Origin: PALSA-1353 sp036267155
GTDB taxonomy: Bacteria > Planctomycetota > Phycisphaerae > Tepidisphaerales > Tepidisphaeraceae
Assembly (NCBI GenBank): GCA_036267155.1
Contig: DATAWP010000085.1
Location: 58,264 to 122,263, forward strand
Length of the DNA stretch: 64,000 nucleotides
Direction of reading: 5' to 3'
Numbering within the stretch: position 1 is the first letter of the stretch; every line of letters starts with the position of its first letter. The notes below the pieces were generated by a model. The model made no database searches and was not told the DNA's origin. It saw only the letters and a program-made list of their open reading frames with translations. Position numbers and translations under genes: made by a program. Shown here piece after piece: positions 41,128 through 50,322 of the stretch.

Positions 41128-42317
41128 GAGCCGCTCTCCAATCCCAGCATCGTTCGCAACTCGCTTTCAACCTGTTCCATCAGCGGATCATTCCCGCCGC
41201 GCCCCTCGCGCGTGGGCGACACCTCGATTGCCTCGCCGACGGTGATCTGCGCATGGATCGGCCCATGCACGCGCACACGGTCGGTCAGGTCTTCCTCGAA
41301 TCGCTCCACCGTCTCCAGCAGCCGCTCGGGCGTTGGATTGGACCTCACATAATCCGGCGGATAGTGGAACAACTGCTGAGCCAGATAAAGATCGGCAAGC
41401 TGTGTCCACCGCTTCTGACGCTCCTCCTCATTGATCTGATCCTTGGTCATGTCCGGAAGAATCGCCGACCGAAGCCGCTTGACGCGCGCCGGCACCCCGT
41501 CGTCCTGTTTCCCGTTGAGCCACTGCTGCTCCAGCGGGACGAGAATGGCGTCGATCAGATAGGTCAGTCGCGTCGCAACGTCGCCGCCGCGCGCTTCGCT
41601 CAGATATTCCAGTTCTTTCAGGGCCAGCAGAGCGCCGCCGGTTCTGTAGATCCGATCGACGAGAGGAATTCGCTCCTGTTTTCGCCAGGTCAGCCGGGCT
41701 TCGATGTCGTCGAGCACGGAAGCAACCGCCGCCTGCGCATCGCCCGCAAACCGATAACGCACGGCCACCGGATGCACGACCACTTTCCCAGGCGGTTGCA
41801 ACTTAGCCCGTTTCTTCGCCGCCGACCGGGCGATCAGCGCGGTGCCGTCCATCAGATCGTTCAGCCGATCGTTGGTGCGGGAAATATGCCCCTCGGGAAA
41901 AATCACCAGCGGCCGGCGGGCGGTCTCCAAAATTTCCACGGACGTATTAACCGCGGCCCGGTCGATCCCCTCGCGATAGATACTGAACGCCCCCGCCCGC
42001 CGCAGAAGGAACGTCTGCATGCGGTCCTGCATGAACAGATGCCAACTCGCAATAATAAAAAACGGCGACCGTACCTTCCGTGAAAGCATCCCCAGCACCA
42101 GCGGATCCTCGTCACGGCAATGGTTGGGCGTGATCAGCACGCCATGCCCCGCCGCGATGGATTGCGCAAGCCGCTCGGCGTTGAGACACTTCACCTCGAC
42201 GACCCCATATTTCCTGCGGAGCAGCCGCGGCAAATACAACGAGAGAATCGCCGGCCAAATTCGCCCCCGATGCGGCGGCACGGGAACGTAGGGCTTGTCG
42301 ATCACGATGTTCTGCAT
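41124..42317 (-). CDS. PlsC-like 1-acylglycerol-3-phosphate acyltransferase
   Basis: 397 residues from ATG 42317. The acyltransferase motif NHCRDED is at H66-D71, an HX4D variant with the usual HX4D spacing. Then ASWHLFMQDRMQTFLLRRAG, the glycine-rich YREG, and IFPEGHISR, which is motif III. It would acylate a lysolipid at the membrane. The C-terminal 200 residues are helical and not recognised. It overlaps the PAP2-like gene, suggesting joint work in lipid head and tail changes. A GTG at 42359 is an alternative start. The BlaI operators at 42381-42449 lie just upstream, so it may be under the same control. Confidence 0.83.
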   Translation of the reverse strand: MQNIVIDKPYVPVPPHRGRIWPAILSLYLPRLLRRKYGVVEVKCLNAERLAQSIAAGHGVLITPNHCRDEDPLVLGMLSRKVRSPFFIIASWHLFMQDRMQTFLLRRAGAFSIYREGIDRAAVNTSVEILETARRPLVIFPEGHISRTNDRLNDLMDGTALIARSAAKKRAKLQPPGKVVVHPVAVRYRFAGDAQAAVASVLDDIEARLTWRKQERIPLVDRIYRTGGALLALKELEYLSEARGGDVATRLTYLIDAILVPLEQQWLNGKQDDGVPARVKRLRSAILPDMTKDQINEEERQKRWTQLADLYLAQQLFHYPPDYVRSNPTPERLLETVERFEEDLTDRVRVHGPIHAQITVGEAIEVSPTREGRGGNDPLMEQVESELRTMLGLESGS

Positions 42318-42380
42318 GTGCCCGCTGGATAGCGTGCCCGAGCGAGCGGTCCGCGTCAATCGGCGAGCGAATTGTCGTTG

Positions 42381-42449
42381 AACTATTAATTTATTAGTTG
42401 ACAGTGGCGACTACGGACGGTACGATCCAACTATTAAGTAATTAATTGG
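42381..42449 (+). promoter_or_regulatory. BlaI-type operators and promoter
   Basis: Operator 1 (42381-42399) is an AACTATTAA...TTATTAGTT palindrome with one mismatch. Operator 2 (42427-42449) is CCAACTATTAA...TTAATTGG, a degenerate copy. The promoter is TTGACA (42398-42403), 17 bases, TACGAT (42421-42426). Operator 1 touches the -35 and operator 2 begins right after the -10, so a bound dimer at either site would stop transcription. Confidence 0.82.
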
Positions 42450-42467
42450 ATAAACCGGAGGCGCGTT

Positions 42468-42845
42468 TTGGCTCGCAGAAAATCACCTAATCTGACGGAA
42501 GGTGAGCTTCGGCTCATGAAGGTGCTTTGGGCAAAGGGGCCGGCAACCGTCGGAGATGTCGTCGAATCCCTGCCGCCCGAACCGCCTGTCGCCTACAACA
42601 CTGTGCTCACGCTTTTACGAATTCTCGAAAAAAAGGGCTTTGTGCGGCACACCAAGGACGGGCGGGCATTCGTTTATGAACCACTGGTGGGCAGCAAAGA
42701 GGCGAGCAGTAACGCTATCCGTCATCTGGTGAGCCGCTTTTTCGGCGGCTCGACGGGACAGCTCGTGATGAAGCTGCTGGAAGAAGAGCAGATCGATGCC
42801 AGGGAATTGAAGCGGATTAAAAAGCGAATCAACGAAAACGAGTGA
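42468..42845 (+). CDS. BlaI/MecI family repressor
   Basis: 125 residues starting with TTG; CCGGAGG lies 6 bases before it. The winged helix is LTEGELRLMKVLWAKGPATV, VAYNTVLTLLRILEKKGF, then the wing VRHTKDGRAFVYEPLVG. The C-terminal helices dimerise, with a site for cleavage by the M56 partner in the middle of the protein. Two palindromic operators lie just upstream. It represses its own operon with the M56 sensor gene that begins 32 bases after its stop. Beta-lactam sensing is not implied in planctomycetes; the signal is unknown. Confidence 0.95.
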   Translation: MARRKSPNLTEGELRLMKVLWAKGPATVGDVVESLPPEPPVAYNTVLTLLRILEKKGFVRHTKDGRAFVYEPLVGSKEASSNAIRHLVSRFFGGSTGQLVMKLLEEEQIDARELKRIKKRINENE

Positions 42846-42877
42846 TCGCCGAAGCGGGTAATCCATCGGAGACATCC

Positions 42878-44935
42878 ATGACAACTCTACTGAACGGTTT
42901 ATGGCAGGGAGCGATGCTTGTCGCGCTCGTGTGGATCATGCTCAAAATCGTTCCCCGGCTGAATGCCGCAACGCGCTATGTCATCTGGTGGATCACAATG
43001 CTGGTCGCGGTGATCTTACCGCTGCTGCCAATGGTTCCTGGAACGGCTTTACGCGGTTCTCAATCCAGTGAAGCCCTCGCTTCGAACCGCGAATCGGTTC
43101 TATTAATGCCGGTTCGTGCTGTCAACATTCCCGCTTTCATACAGATTCATTCTGCACCTCTTGCATCAGCCGATGGCGCACTATCACCGACGGCCGATGG
43201 TTCGAAACCCTGGTTTCCGATTCGCGTCCGGGTTGGACCGATCTCCGGGACGATCGCGGTAGTATGGGTGATCGCTTCACTTTCGCTGCTGGTGCGTCTG
43301 GCCAGCGGCTATCATTCGCTCAGGCGATTGAAACATCGCGCCATTCCGGCCAGTGAACGGCTTCAGGCGCGCGTCGGCCAACTGGCCGCGAACGCCGGCA
43401 TTTCCCGGCAGGCGAGGCTGATGATTTCAAAAGATGTGGCGGCGCCGATGGCACTGGGGTTGTTCGACCCGGTCATATTGATTCCGCAATCCCTTCCAGC
43501 GCAGATGTCCGGCGCGGATTTCGATCACATGGCGCTTCACGAACTGGCGCACTTGCGCCGGCGCGATGACTGGGTAAATCTTCTGCAGCACCTGTTGATA
43601 GCACTGTTGCCGATTCAGCCAATGCTGTTTTGGATCGGGCGTGAGCTGAGCCTTGAGCGCGAGACGGCATGCGACGATTGGGTCGTTGCTTTCACGGGGA
43701 CGGCCAAGCCGTATGCGGCGTCGCTGGCGCGCATCGCCGAACTAACGCTGTGGGCTCGTTGCGGAATCCTCGCCAGCGGAGCTGCGGGGCGTCCGTCACA
43801 ACTTTATCGCCGGGTCCAGCATCTGTTGGACAAGCGGCGGAACATCACGCCGACGGTTTCGATGATGCCGCTGGCGCTAGGTGTCACGGCGGTGATCGCG
43901 CTGGCATGGATGGCCCTGAGCACGCCGGAGATGATCGCACTCGCGGACCCGCCGGCTGCAGAAAAAGGGGCAGCGCCCAGCGCCGCGGACGTTCAGGGGC
44001 AGCCGAGCACGCAGCCAGCCGAACCCGGAATGCTCGTTCGAAGTTTCACGGTTCAGCCGGGAGACAAGCTCGTCGTGGATGTTGATCGGGGCAACATTCA
44101 TTTGAGGGGAGATGATCAAAGCACGGTGCAGATCGCCGTCGCCCAAAAAGGCCCCAATCTTGCGGAGTTTCTAAAGCATCATCACATCAAGATCATCCAG
44201 GAAGGCCACGAGGTCGACATTCGCGCCGCAGCCGACGAATCCTACCCATCGTTGGGCTCTAACGTAGATGTTGAAATTGAAATTACGGTCCCCAAGAAGT
44301 TCGAGGCTCATTTGAAGGATGGCGGAGGCAAAGCCGAGGTGGCCGGTATTGACGGAATTCTGGATGCAACGACTGGCGGCGGAAACGTTGAACTGAAGGA
44401 TTGCAGCGGCCAACTAAATGCGACGACGGGAGGCGGAAACGTTGAGCTGGAGAAAGTCAGCGGCTCGCTCGAGGGCCACACCGGCGCCGGTAACATCGAG
44501 GCAAAGGACTGCACGGCGTCGCTGTGGCTGTCCACCGGCAACGGAAATATCGAACTTGAAAAAATTGGGGGCTCGGTGGATGGCCGCGCCGGTAGCGGTA
44601 ATTTTGAAGCAACCGATTGCACGGGCGAGTTGAAAGCCAGTGTTGGGATGGGAAACATTGAGATCGACCGATTCACCGGTCCATCGGTAACCGCGCAGAC
44701 CGGGGCGGGCAACGTCACCGCGGATTTGCTCGATCAGCCGAAGGCAGATTGCTCACTTCGCAGCTCGATGGGCAACGTGGATGTCAAGCTCAAGCAGACG
44801 ATTGCCGTGAACCTGAGCGCCTCGGCAGGCGTGGGCCGCATGCATTCGGAATTTCCGATGGGCGCGATCAATGGCGGCGGACCAAACGTGCAAATTGAAA
44901 CGGGCATGGGAAACGTTCAAGTCCTGAAGCAGTGA
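42878..44935 (+). CDS. M56 (BlaR1/MecR1-like) membrane protease fused to a DUF4097-like beta-helix
   Basis: 685 residues from ATG 42878, preceded by GGAGA. The N-terminal membrane part has helices at about 1-60 and 125-145, then the zinc motif HELAH at 221-225 with a downstream glutamate in LERETACDDWV, as in BlaR1. A further helix lies at about 330. In place of a penicillin-binding sensor the C-terminal 290 residues are short repeated strands (GNVELKDCSG, GNVELEKVSG, GNIEAKDCTA, GNIELEKIGG), a DUF4097-type right-handed helix of about eight to ten turns outside the cell. When the sensor is triggered the protease would cut BlaI. The GTG at 42842 would add 12 residues. Confidence 0.88.
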   Translation: MTTLLNGLWQGAMLVALVWIMLKIVPRLNAATRYVIWWITMLVAVILPLLPMVPGTALRGSQSSEALASNRESVLLMPVRAVNIPAFIQIHSAPLASADGALSPTADGSKPWFPIRVRVGPISGTIAVVWVIASLSLLVRLASGYHSLRRLKHRAIPASERLQARVGQLAANAGISRQARLMISKDVAAPMALGLFDPVILIPQSLPAQMSGADFDHMALHELAHLRRRDDWVNLLQHLLIALLPIQPMLFWIGRELSLERETACDDWVVAFTGTAKPYAASLARIAELTLWARCGILASGAAGRPSQLYRRVQHLLDKRRNITPTVSMMPLALGVTAVIALAWMALSTPEMIALADPPAAEKGAAPSAADVQGQPSTQPAEPGMLVRSFTVQPGDKLVVDVDRGNIHLRGDDQSTVQIAVAQKGPNLAEFLKHHHIKIIQEGHEVDIRAAADESYPSLGSNVDVEIEITVPKKFEAHLKDGGGKAEVAGIDGILDATTGGGNVELKDCSGQLNATTGGGNVELEKVSGSLEGHTGAGNIEAKDCTASLWLSTGNGNIELEKIGGSVDGRAGSGNFEATDCTGELKASVGMGNIEIDRFTGPSVTAQTGAGNVTADLLDQPKADCSLRSSMGNVDVKLKQTIAVNLSASAGVGRMHSEFPMGAINGGGPNVQIETGMGNVQVLKQ

Positions 44936-44991
44936 CGGACACGACATCGGAAGACCGTTGACATGGAACACTGGTTTTCGGAACGGACTCT

Positions 44992-45216
44992 ATGTTGTGG
45001 ATATATCTAAAGATTTCGTTGGCGTTGGCGATTCCTCTAGCGCTTCCGCTGTATGCGCGGCAAGTCCGTCACGACCATGACATGCAAGCGGTGGAATGGG
45101 ACGTTCGCCACCCACCAAATCCGCAATGGGCGCTGACTCATCCGCGAGAGTCCATCCAAGCCTATCGCGCCGAAGCGAAGTATCTCCAAGAGCTAATCCA
45201 AGATTTGAATATCTGA
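44992..45216 (+). CDS. Small membrane protein (hypothetical)
   Basis: 74 residues, an N-terminal membrane helix (MLWIYLKISLALAIPLALPL) followed by a charged, helical tail. No family is recognised. It starts 56 bases after the M56 gene on the same strand with a weak GGA site. It may belong to the BlaI operon; it could also be a chance ORF. Confidence 0.5.
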   Translation: MLWIYLKISLALAIPLALPLYARQVRHDHDMQAVEWDVRHPPNPQWALTHPRESIQAYRAEAKYLQELIQDLNI

Positions 45217-45224
45217 CGAATCGT

Positions 45225-48200
45225 TCAGAATTCAGCATCTTCGGGAAGTGGAGCCGCGCTGGTCAATTCTTCTGTGATCTCCGGCATCTCGGCATTCTCG
45301 AAAAGGGGTTGTTGCTGCAACTTCGTGCGCTTCGTTCCCTCGCCGGCCAGTTCGACTCGGCCGTGGCCGTTCAGGGTGAATTCCAATTCCTCTTTCATCG
45401 CTGGCGTCGGTCGGACGGACCAGGCCGTGTCGAGCGTGATCAGAGCGCGCTTCGATCCGTCGGCCGGGACGCTGAGGAAGGTTTGGCAATTGCCCTTGTG
45501 CTTGCTCAGGACAGGCTTGAGTTGCCGGAGAAGGTCAGCCGCTCCGTCCACGCGGTCGATTTCCACTTTTACCCAGCGCGTCAGGCGCGACATCGAATCG
45601 GAAATCGGAATCAACTCGTTGACGATCACGCCCGGCGTTTCACGCCGCTTGTCCACTTTGCCGCGGATGAAAACAATCTGCTCGGCGGCGACGGCTTGCG
45701 GATGTTTCCGCGCGATCTCGGCCAGACTCTCCGCGAAGATGGTGACCTCGATCTGACCATCGAGGTCTTCCAATGTCACGATGGCCATCGGCTGGCCGGC
45801 CGAACGGCCGCTTTTCGTGACCGCGCGCTTGATCTTGTTGATCAATCCGCCGACCGTCACCTCCATGCCTTCGGGAAGATTTTTCACTTCGCGCGTCGTG
45901 GCCGTGGCGTAGTTGGCCAGGGCTGATTGATGCTCGGTCAGGGGATGGTTGGTGATGTAAAAGCCGAGAAGCTCCTTCTCGAATTTCAGTAGTTCCGCGC
46001 TGGGGAATTCTTCCAGGTTGGGAAGAACATCGGCGGCTTTGGATTGCCCCCCGCCGCCGGCAGAGCCGAACATACTCAACTGCCCCGCGCGTTTGTCCTG
46101 CTGCGATTGCTGGCCCATCTCGACGGACCGGTCGAGGATGGCTAGGAGTTGGGCACGTTTCGCCTTCAGCGATGAGAACGCGCCGCATTTAATCAGGGCT
46201 TCGATCGTGCTGCGCGTAACCTGGCGCTGATCGACCCGTTCGCAGAAATCGTACAGGCTGACAAACGACCCCTTCTTTTTCCGTTCCTCGATGACGGCTT
46301 CGACCGCTTTCTCGCCGACGCCGCGCACGGCCATCAGGCCAAAGCGGATCACGCCGGTTTTTTTCACATAGATCGGCGTGAAATCCTTGTCCGAAGCGTT
46401 GATGTCCGGCGCCTGTACCGTGATCCCTCGGGCGCGGCATTCCTCGATGTATTCAACCACCTTGTCGGTCGAGCCCATTTCGAACGTCAACAGCGCGGCC
46501 ATGTACTCGACCGGGTGATAAGTCTTCATGTACGCCGTCTGAAACGCGAGGATCGCGTAGCGCGTTGAATGGCTTTTGTTGAATCCATATCCGCCGAATT
46601 TCAGGATCAGATCGAACAATTCCTCGGCGCTGTCCTTGCTGATGCCGTTGGCCAGCGCACCCTGCAGGAAATTCGGCTTGTACTTGGCGATGACATCGGA
46701 TTGCTTTTTGCTGATGGCCTTGATGAGCTTGTATGCGGCGCTCAGCTCGATGCCGCCGAGCTGGTTGAAAATCTGCATCACCTGTTCCTGGTAGACCATG
46801 ATGCCGTAGGTCTCCGCCAGAATGTGATCCATGATGGGATGCACGCGCGGCACCTTTTCCCTGCCGTGCTTGCGGTTGCAGTAAAGTGGAATTAGCTCCA
46901 TCGGCCCGGGCCGATAGAGCGCGTTGGCGGCGATCAGGTCTTCGAGGCGGTCCGGGCGCATCTTCATCAGCAGGTCGGTCATTCCGCCGGATTCGAACTG
47001 AAAAATGCCTTTCGTCTGCCCTTTGCAAAACAGTTCCAGCACCGCTTTGTCGGTGAAGTCGATTTTTTCGATGTCGATTTCGATTCCCTTGATTTGTTTC
47101 ACCAAATCGACGGACCGTTGCAGCGTGGTCAGCGTGCGCAAGCCGAGGAAGTCCATTTTCAGCAGGCCGACCTTGTCCACGATCGGGCCTTCAAATTGGG
47201 TGAGCAGATCGTCGCCGTTCTTGCAGAGGGGGACGAGATTCTCCAGCGGCTGATCCGCGATCACAACGCCGGCGGCGTGCATCCCGGCGTTGCGGCACAA
47301 ACCTTCCAGCCGCTTGCCCAGATCGATAATCCGTTTGACCTGCGGGTCATCATTGTACATTTTGGCCAGTTCGGGTGACTGCGCCAGGGCTTTGTCGAGG
47401 TTCATTCCCGGCGTGCCGGGAATCAGCTTGGTGATCTTGTCCGTCACGGCCAGCGGAACGCCCAGGACGCGGCCGACGTCCTTGCAAACCGCGCGGGCGG
47501 CGAGCGTGCCGAACGTGATGATCTGCGCGACGTGGCCATATTTGTTGCGGACGTATTCGATGATCCTCGAGCGGCCTTCCTGGCAGATGTCGATGTCGAT
47601 ATCGGGCATCTCATTTCGGCTGGGGTCCATGAATCGCTCGAACAGCAGGCCGTACTTGATCGGATCAACGTTGCACAGGCCCAGCAGATATCCGACCATC
47701 GTGCCGACACCCGAGCCCCTGGCCCCCACCGGAATCCCCTGCTCGCGGGCAAAATTGCAGAAATCCCAGACGATCAAAAAATACGAGCAGAAATTCTTGC
47801 TGCTGATGATTTTCAGTTCGTAGTCGAGCCTGCTGCGAATCTCCGGGGAAATCTCGCGCGTGCCGAAGCGCCATTCCATTCCCTGCTCGCAAAGCTGCCG
47901 GAGATAGCGTTCGTCGTCGGCCATGGCCGGTGAATTGGGGGCCGCTTCCTTCATCGCATCGGGCGCGACTCGGTAAACCGGCGCGAACCGTTTGGAGAAA
48001 TCCAACGTGACATCGCAGATCGCCGCGATGCGCGAGGTGTTTTCGATCGCCTGATCGAATCCGCCCAGGGATTCGGCCATCTCCTGCGGGCTTTTCAGAT
48101 AGAGCGATTCGGGATATTTCAGGCGCCCTTCATCGGTGATTAGGCGGCCCATGCTGATGCAGCACAGGACATCGTGCGCGTGGTGATCCTCTTTCTCCAG

Positions 48201-48842
48201 GAAATGCACGTCATTGGTGGCCACGAGCCCCACGCCGAGGCGCTTGGCCAAATCGGCCAGTTCGGGATTCACCATATCCTGCTCGGCAATGCCTTGTTTT
48301 TGTACTTCGATGAAGAAGCGATCGGGGCCGAAAATATCCAGATAGGTTTCGGCGATTTTTTTCGCATTTTTGGCATCGCGGCGAATAAAGCAGGAGGGAA
48401 TCTCACCGCCGAGACAGGCGCTGGTGGCGATGAGCCCGCCGCAAAATTCCTTCAGGACCTCTTTGTCGATTCGCGGCTTGTAATAAAACCCTTCGCGGTA
48501 GGCGATGCTCGAGAGGCGCATCAGATTCCGATAACCTTCGAGGTTTTGGCACAGAAGCAGCAGGTGATAGGCCGCGTCGCTGCCGGTGCCGCTGGCGGTT
48601 GCGCGTTCGCGGCGGTCGCCGGGGGCCATGTACGCTTCCATGCCGAGAATGGGTTTGACGCCCCCCTTGGTGCATTCGTTGAAAAATTCCACAACGCCGA
48701 ACATGCAGCCGTGGTCGGTGATCGCCAGGCTGTCCATCCCCAGCGATTTGACCCGCTTGACTAAATCCGGAATCCGGCACGCGCCGTCGAGCAGGGAATA
48801 ATGGGTGTGACAGTGAAGATGGACAAAAGATCCGGTTGGCAT
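45225..48842 (-). CDS. dnaE: DNA polymerase III alpha subunit
   Basis: 1205 residues from ATG 48842. The N-terminal PHP domain starts FVHLHCHTHYSLLDGA with its metal histidines. The polymerase active site is PDIDIDICQEGR, with three acidic residues, about residue 425. Then come LIKAISKKQSDVIAKYK, the helix-hairpin-helix and the OB fold near IVTLEDLDGQIEVTIFAESL, and a C-terminal domain. It is the main replicative polymerase in a form without built-in exonuclease, as in most bacteria. The upstream in-frame codons to 48920 lack a ribosome site and do not match the family. Converges with the small ORF at 44992. Confidence 0.97.
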   Translation of the reverse strand: MPTGSFVHLHCHTHYSLLDGACRIPDLVKRVKSLGMDSLAITDHGCMFGVVEFFNECTKGGVKPILGMEAYMAPGDRRERATASGTGSDAAYHLLLLCQNLEGYRNLMRLSSIAYREGFYYKPRIDKEVLKEFCGGLIATSACLGGEIPSCFIRRDAKNAKKIAETYLDIFGPDRFFIEVQKQGIAEQDMVNPELADLAKRLGVGLVATNDVHFLEKEDHHAHDVLCCISMGRLITDEGRLKYPESLYLKSPQEMAESLGGFDQAIENTSRIAAICDVTLDFSKRFAPVYRVAPDAMKEAAPNSPAMADDERYLRQLCEQGMEWRFGTREISPEIRSRLDYELKIISSKNFCSYFLIVWDFCNFAREQGIPVGARGSGVGTMVGYLLGLCNVDPIKYGLLFERFMDPSRNEMPDIDIDICQEGRSRIIEYVRNKYGHVAQIITFGTLAARAVCKDVGRVLGVPLAVTDKITKLIPGTPGMNLDKALAQSPELAKMYNDDPQVKRIIDLGKRLEGLCRNAGMHAAGVVIADQPLENLVPLCKNGDDLLTQFEGPIVDKVGLLKMDFLGLRTLTTLQRSVDLVKQIKGIEIDIEKIDFTDKAVLELFCKGQTKGIFQFESGGMTDLLMKMRPDRLEDLIAANALYRPGPMELIPLYCNRKHGREKVPRVHPIMDHILAETYGIMVYQEQVMQIFNQLGGIELSAAYKLIKAISKKQSDVIAKYKPNFLQGALANGISKDSAEELFDLILKFGGYGFNKSHSTRYAILAFQTAYMKTYHPVEYMAALLTFEMGSTDKVVEYIEECRARGITVQAPDINASDKDFTPIYVKKTGVIRFGLMAVRGVGEKAVEAVIEERKKKGSFVSLYDFCERVDQRQVTRSTIEALIKCGAFSSLKAKRAQLLAILDRSVEMGQQSQQDKRAGQLSMFGSAGGGGQSKAADVLPNLEEFPSAELLKFEKELLGFYITNHPLTEHQSALANYATATTREVKNLPEGMEVTVGGLINKIKRAVTKSGRSAGQPMAIVTLEDLDGQIEVTIFAESLAEIARKHPQAVAAEQIVFIRGKVDKRRETPGVIVNELIPISDSMSRLTRWVKVEIDRVDGAADLLRQLKPVLSKHKGNCQTFLSVPADGSKRALITLDTAWSVRPTPAMKEELEFTLNGHGRVELAGEGTKRTKLQQQPLFENAEMPEITEELTSAAPLPEDAEF

Positions 48843-48940
48843 GAGGGGATTCTCGCTCTCCAAACAACTCCCCAACAAGTGTAGCGGGAATTGGCGACAG
48901 AATCTCCACGGGCCGTCCACGGGAAGGCCCGGATTTACGG

Positions 48941-48946
48941 TATATT
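48941..48946 (+). promoter_or_regulatory. -10-like TATATT close to the GNAT start
   Basis: TATATT ends 9 bases before ATG 48956 with no ribosome site between, the same layout as at 13585 and 17700. A leaderless or nearly leaderless message is likely. It is about 100 bases from the divergent dnaE start. Confidence 0.5.
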
Positions 48947-48955
48947 CTCAAGTCG

Positions 48956-50152
48956 ATGGCTTCAGAGACTGATAAATCCAGGGAGAGTCCGCAACGGCAA
49001 CGTGGCCTTGGGCGCGACTCGGCCGAGGAAGACGGCATGGCGAGAGAGCTTCAACTTGCCGGGCGAATGCGCGGGGCGCTGCGCGCACTGATGCCGGCTG
49101 CCCTGAAGATCACGCAGCGCTACGGCGGAGATTTTGAGCCGCTGGAACGCGGCGGGCTATGCGCGCGGTGCTGGCGCGATTGGCCCGACGATCCCGATTT
49201 CATCCCGCGATGGCAGCGACTAATGGCGCGCAATCCCGCGGCCGCGGTTTTTTCCGGACCGGTGTGGCAATGCGCCGTGGTCGACGAATTCGTTCCCGCC
49301 GGAAAATTCCGCCTCATCACCGTGGACCGCGCAGGCGAACTGTTGGCCGCGATTCCGCTCTCCCTGAACAGCGCATCCTTCCTTGAAACGCCCGGACGCG
49401 GCGTGACGGATTATCTCGACCCCCTGATTGACGCCAATGCCGCCGACGACTGCTGGGCCATTATCCTCGAATTGTTGAACGATTTGTGGGATTGGTCGGT
49501 CACGGGCTTGCGGATTCAGCTCGCCCGCGGTGATTCGCCGGCCCGTCATATTCTCAAGACCATCGCGCCGAAACTCGGCTTTGAATTCCTGGAAAAACGC
49601 GTTGGGACGGCGCCGTACATTTCCCTGCCGGGCACGTGGGACGAATATCTCGCCTCCCTCGACGGCCACGAGCGCAAGGAAATTAAACGCAAAATACGCA
49701 ACGCCCAGACGAAGGGGAATCTTCGCTGGCAGACCCTGAGCCGGCCCGACGAGTCGATGCCGGCGTTGGAGCGGGCGATGTCGGCGATGCGGCAGGCTGA
49801 ACCTTACAAGGCCGATTTCACCGACGAGGTTCTGATCGAGTTCCTCCGCCGCGTCTGTCCGCAATTGAGCCAGCACGGAGATTTCTACGTGCAGGAATTG
49901 TGGATCGAGGAGAAGCCAACGGCCTGGTTGCTCTGTTTGCCATCGGACCAGGGGCCCATGATCTACAATACCAGCTACGATTTTTCCCAGAAGCATTGGA
50001 GCCCCGGCATCGTTTCGTTCAGCCTGTCGATCCAGGACGCCATCGCCGCCGGGAAACCGATGTTCAACCTGCTCCGCGGCGGCGAGGGCTACAAAAAACG
50101 CCTGGGCGCGAAAGACCTGGAAATGTTCAGGATCACGTTGCTGCCAAGCTAA
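48956..50152 (+). CDS. GNAT-type acyltransferase (BioF2-like/CelD-like)
   Basis: 398 residues. After a charged N-terminus, residues about 85-390 follow the BioF2-like acetyltransferase group (FEPLERGGLCARCWRDWPDD, ISLPGTWDEYLASLDGHERK, EIKRKIRNAQTKGNLRWQ, GPMIYNTSYDFSQKHWSPG, FNLLRGGEGYKKRLGAKD). The FNLLRGGEGYKKRLG end is typical of the FemAB/CelD-like double-GNAT set used in cell-surface polysaccharide work. No membrane segment. The acceptor is unknown. Confidence 0.85.
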   Translation: MASETDKSRESPQRQRGLGRDSAEEDGMARELQLAGRMRGALRALMPAALKITQRYGGDFEPLERGGLCARCWRDWPDDPDFIPRWQRLMARNPAAAVFSGPVWQCAVVDEFVPAGKFRLITVDRAGELLAAIPLSLNSASFLETPGRGVTDYLDPLIDANAADDCWAIILELLNDLWDWSVTGLRIQLARGDSPARHILKTIAPKLGFEFLEKRVGTAPYISLPGTWDEYLASLDGHERKEIKRKIRNAQTKGNLRWQTLSRPDESMPALERAMSAMRQAEPYKADFTDEVLIEFLRRVCPQLSQHGDFYVQELWIEEKPTAWLLCLPSDQGPMIYNTSYDFSQKHWSPGIVSFSLSIQDAIAAGKPMFNLLRGGEGYKKRLGAKDLEMFRITLLPS

Positions 50153-50322
50153 AAATCATCTCCCATTTCCGTTGTGCCGTTTTTGGTTAACCTGGCAACA
50201 CGGCGGATACAGGCCGAAATCTTTGCTCTTTGTTTCTCCGGACCTGAAATTCTCGCTGGACGAAACGTCATATTAATGTTAATGCCGGGCTTAACGCCAC
50301 CGGCGCGCAAAGGAGAAATTCG

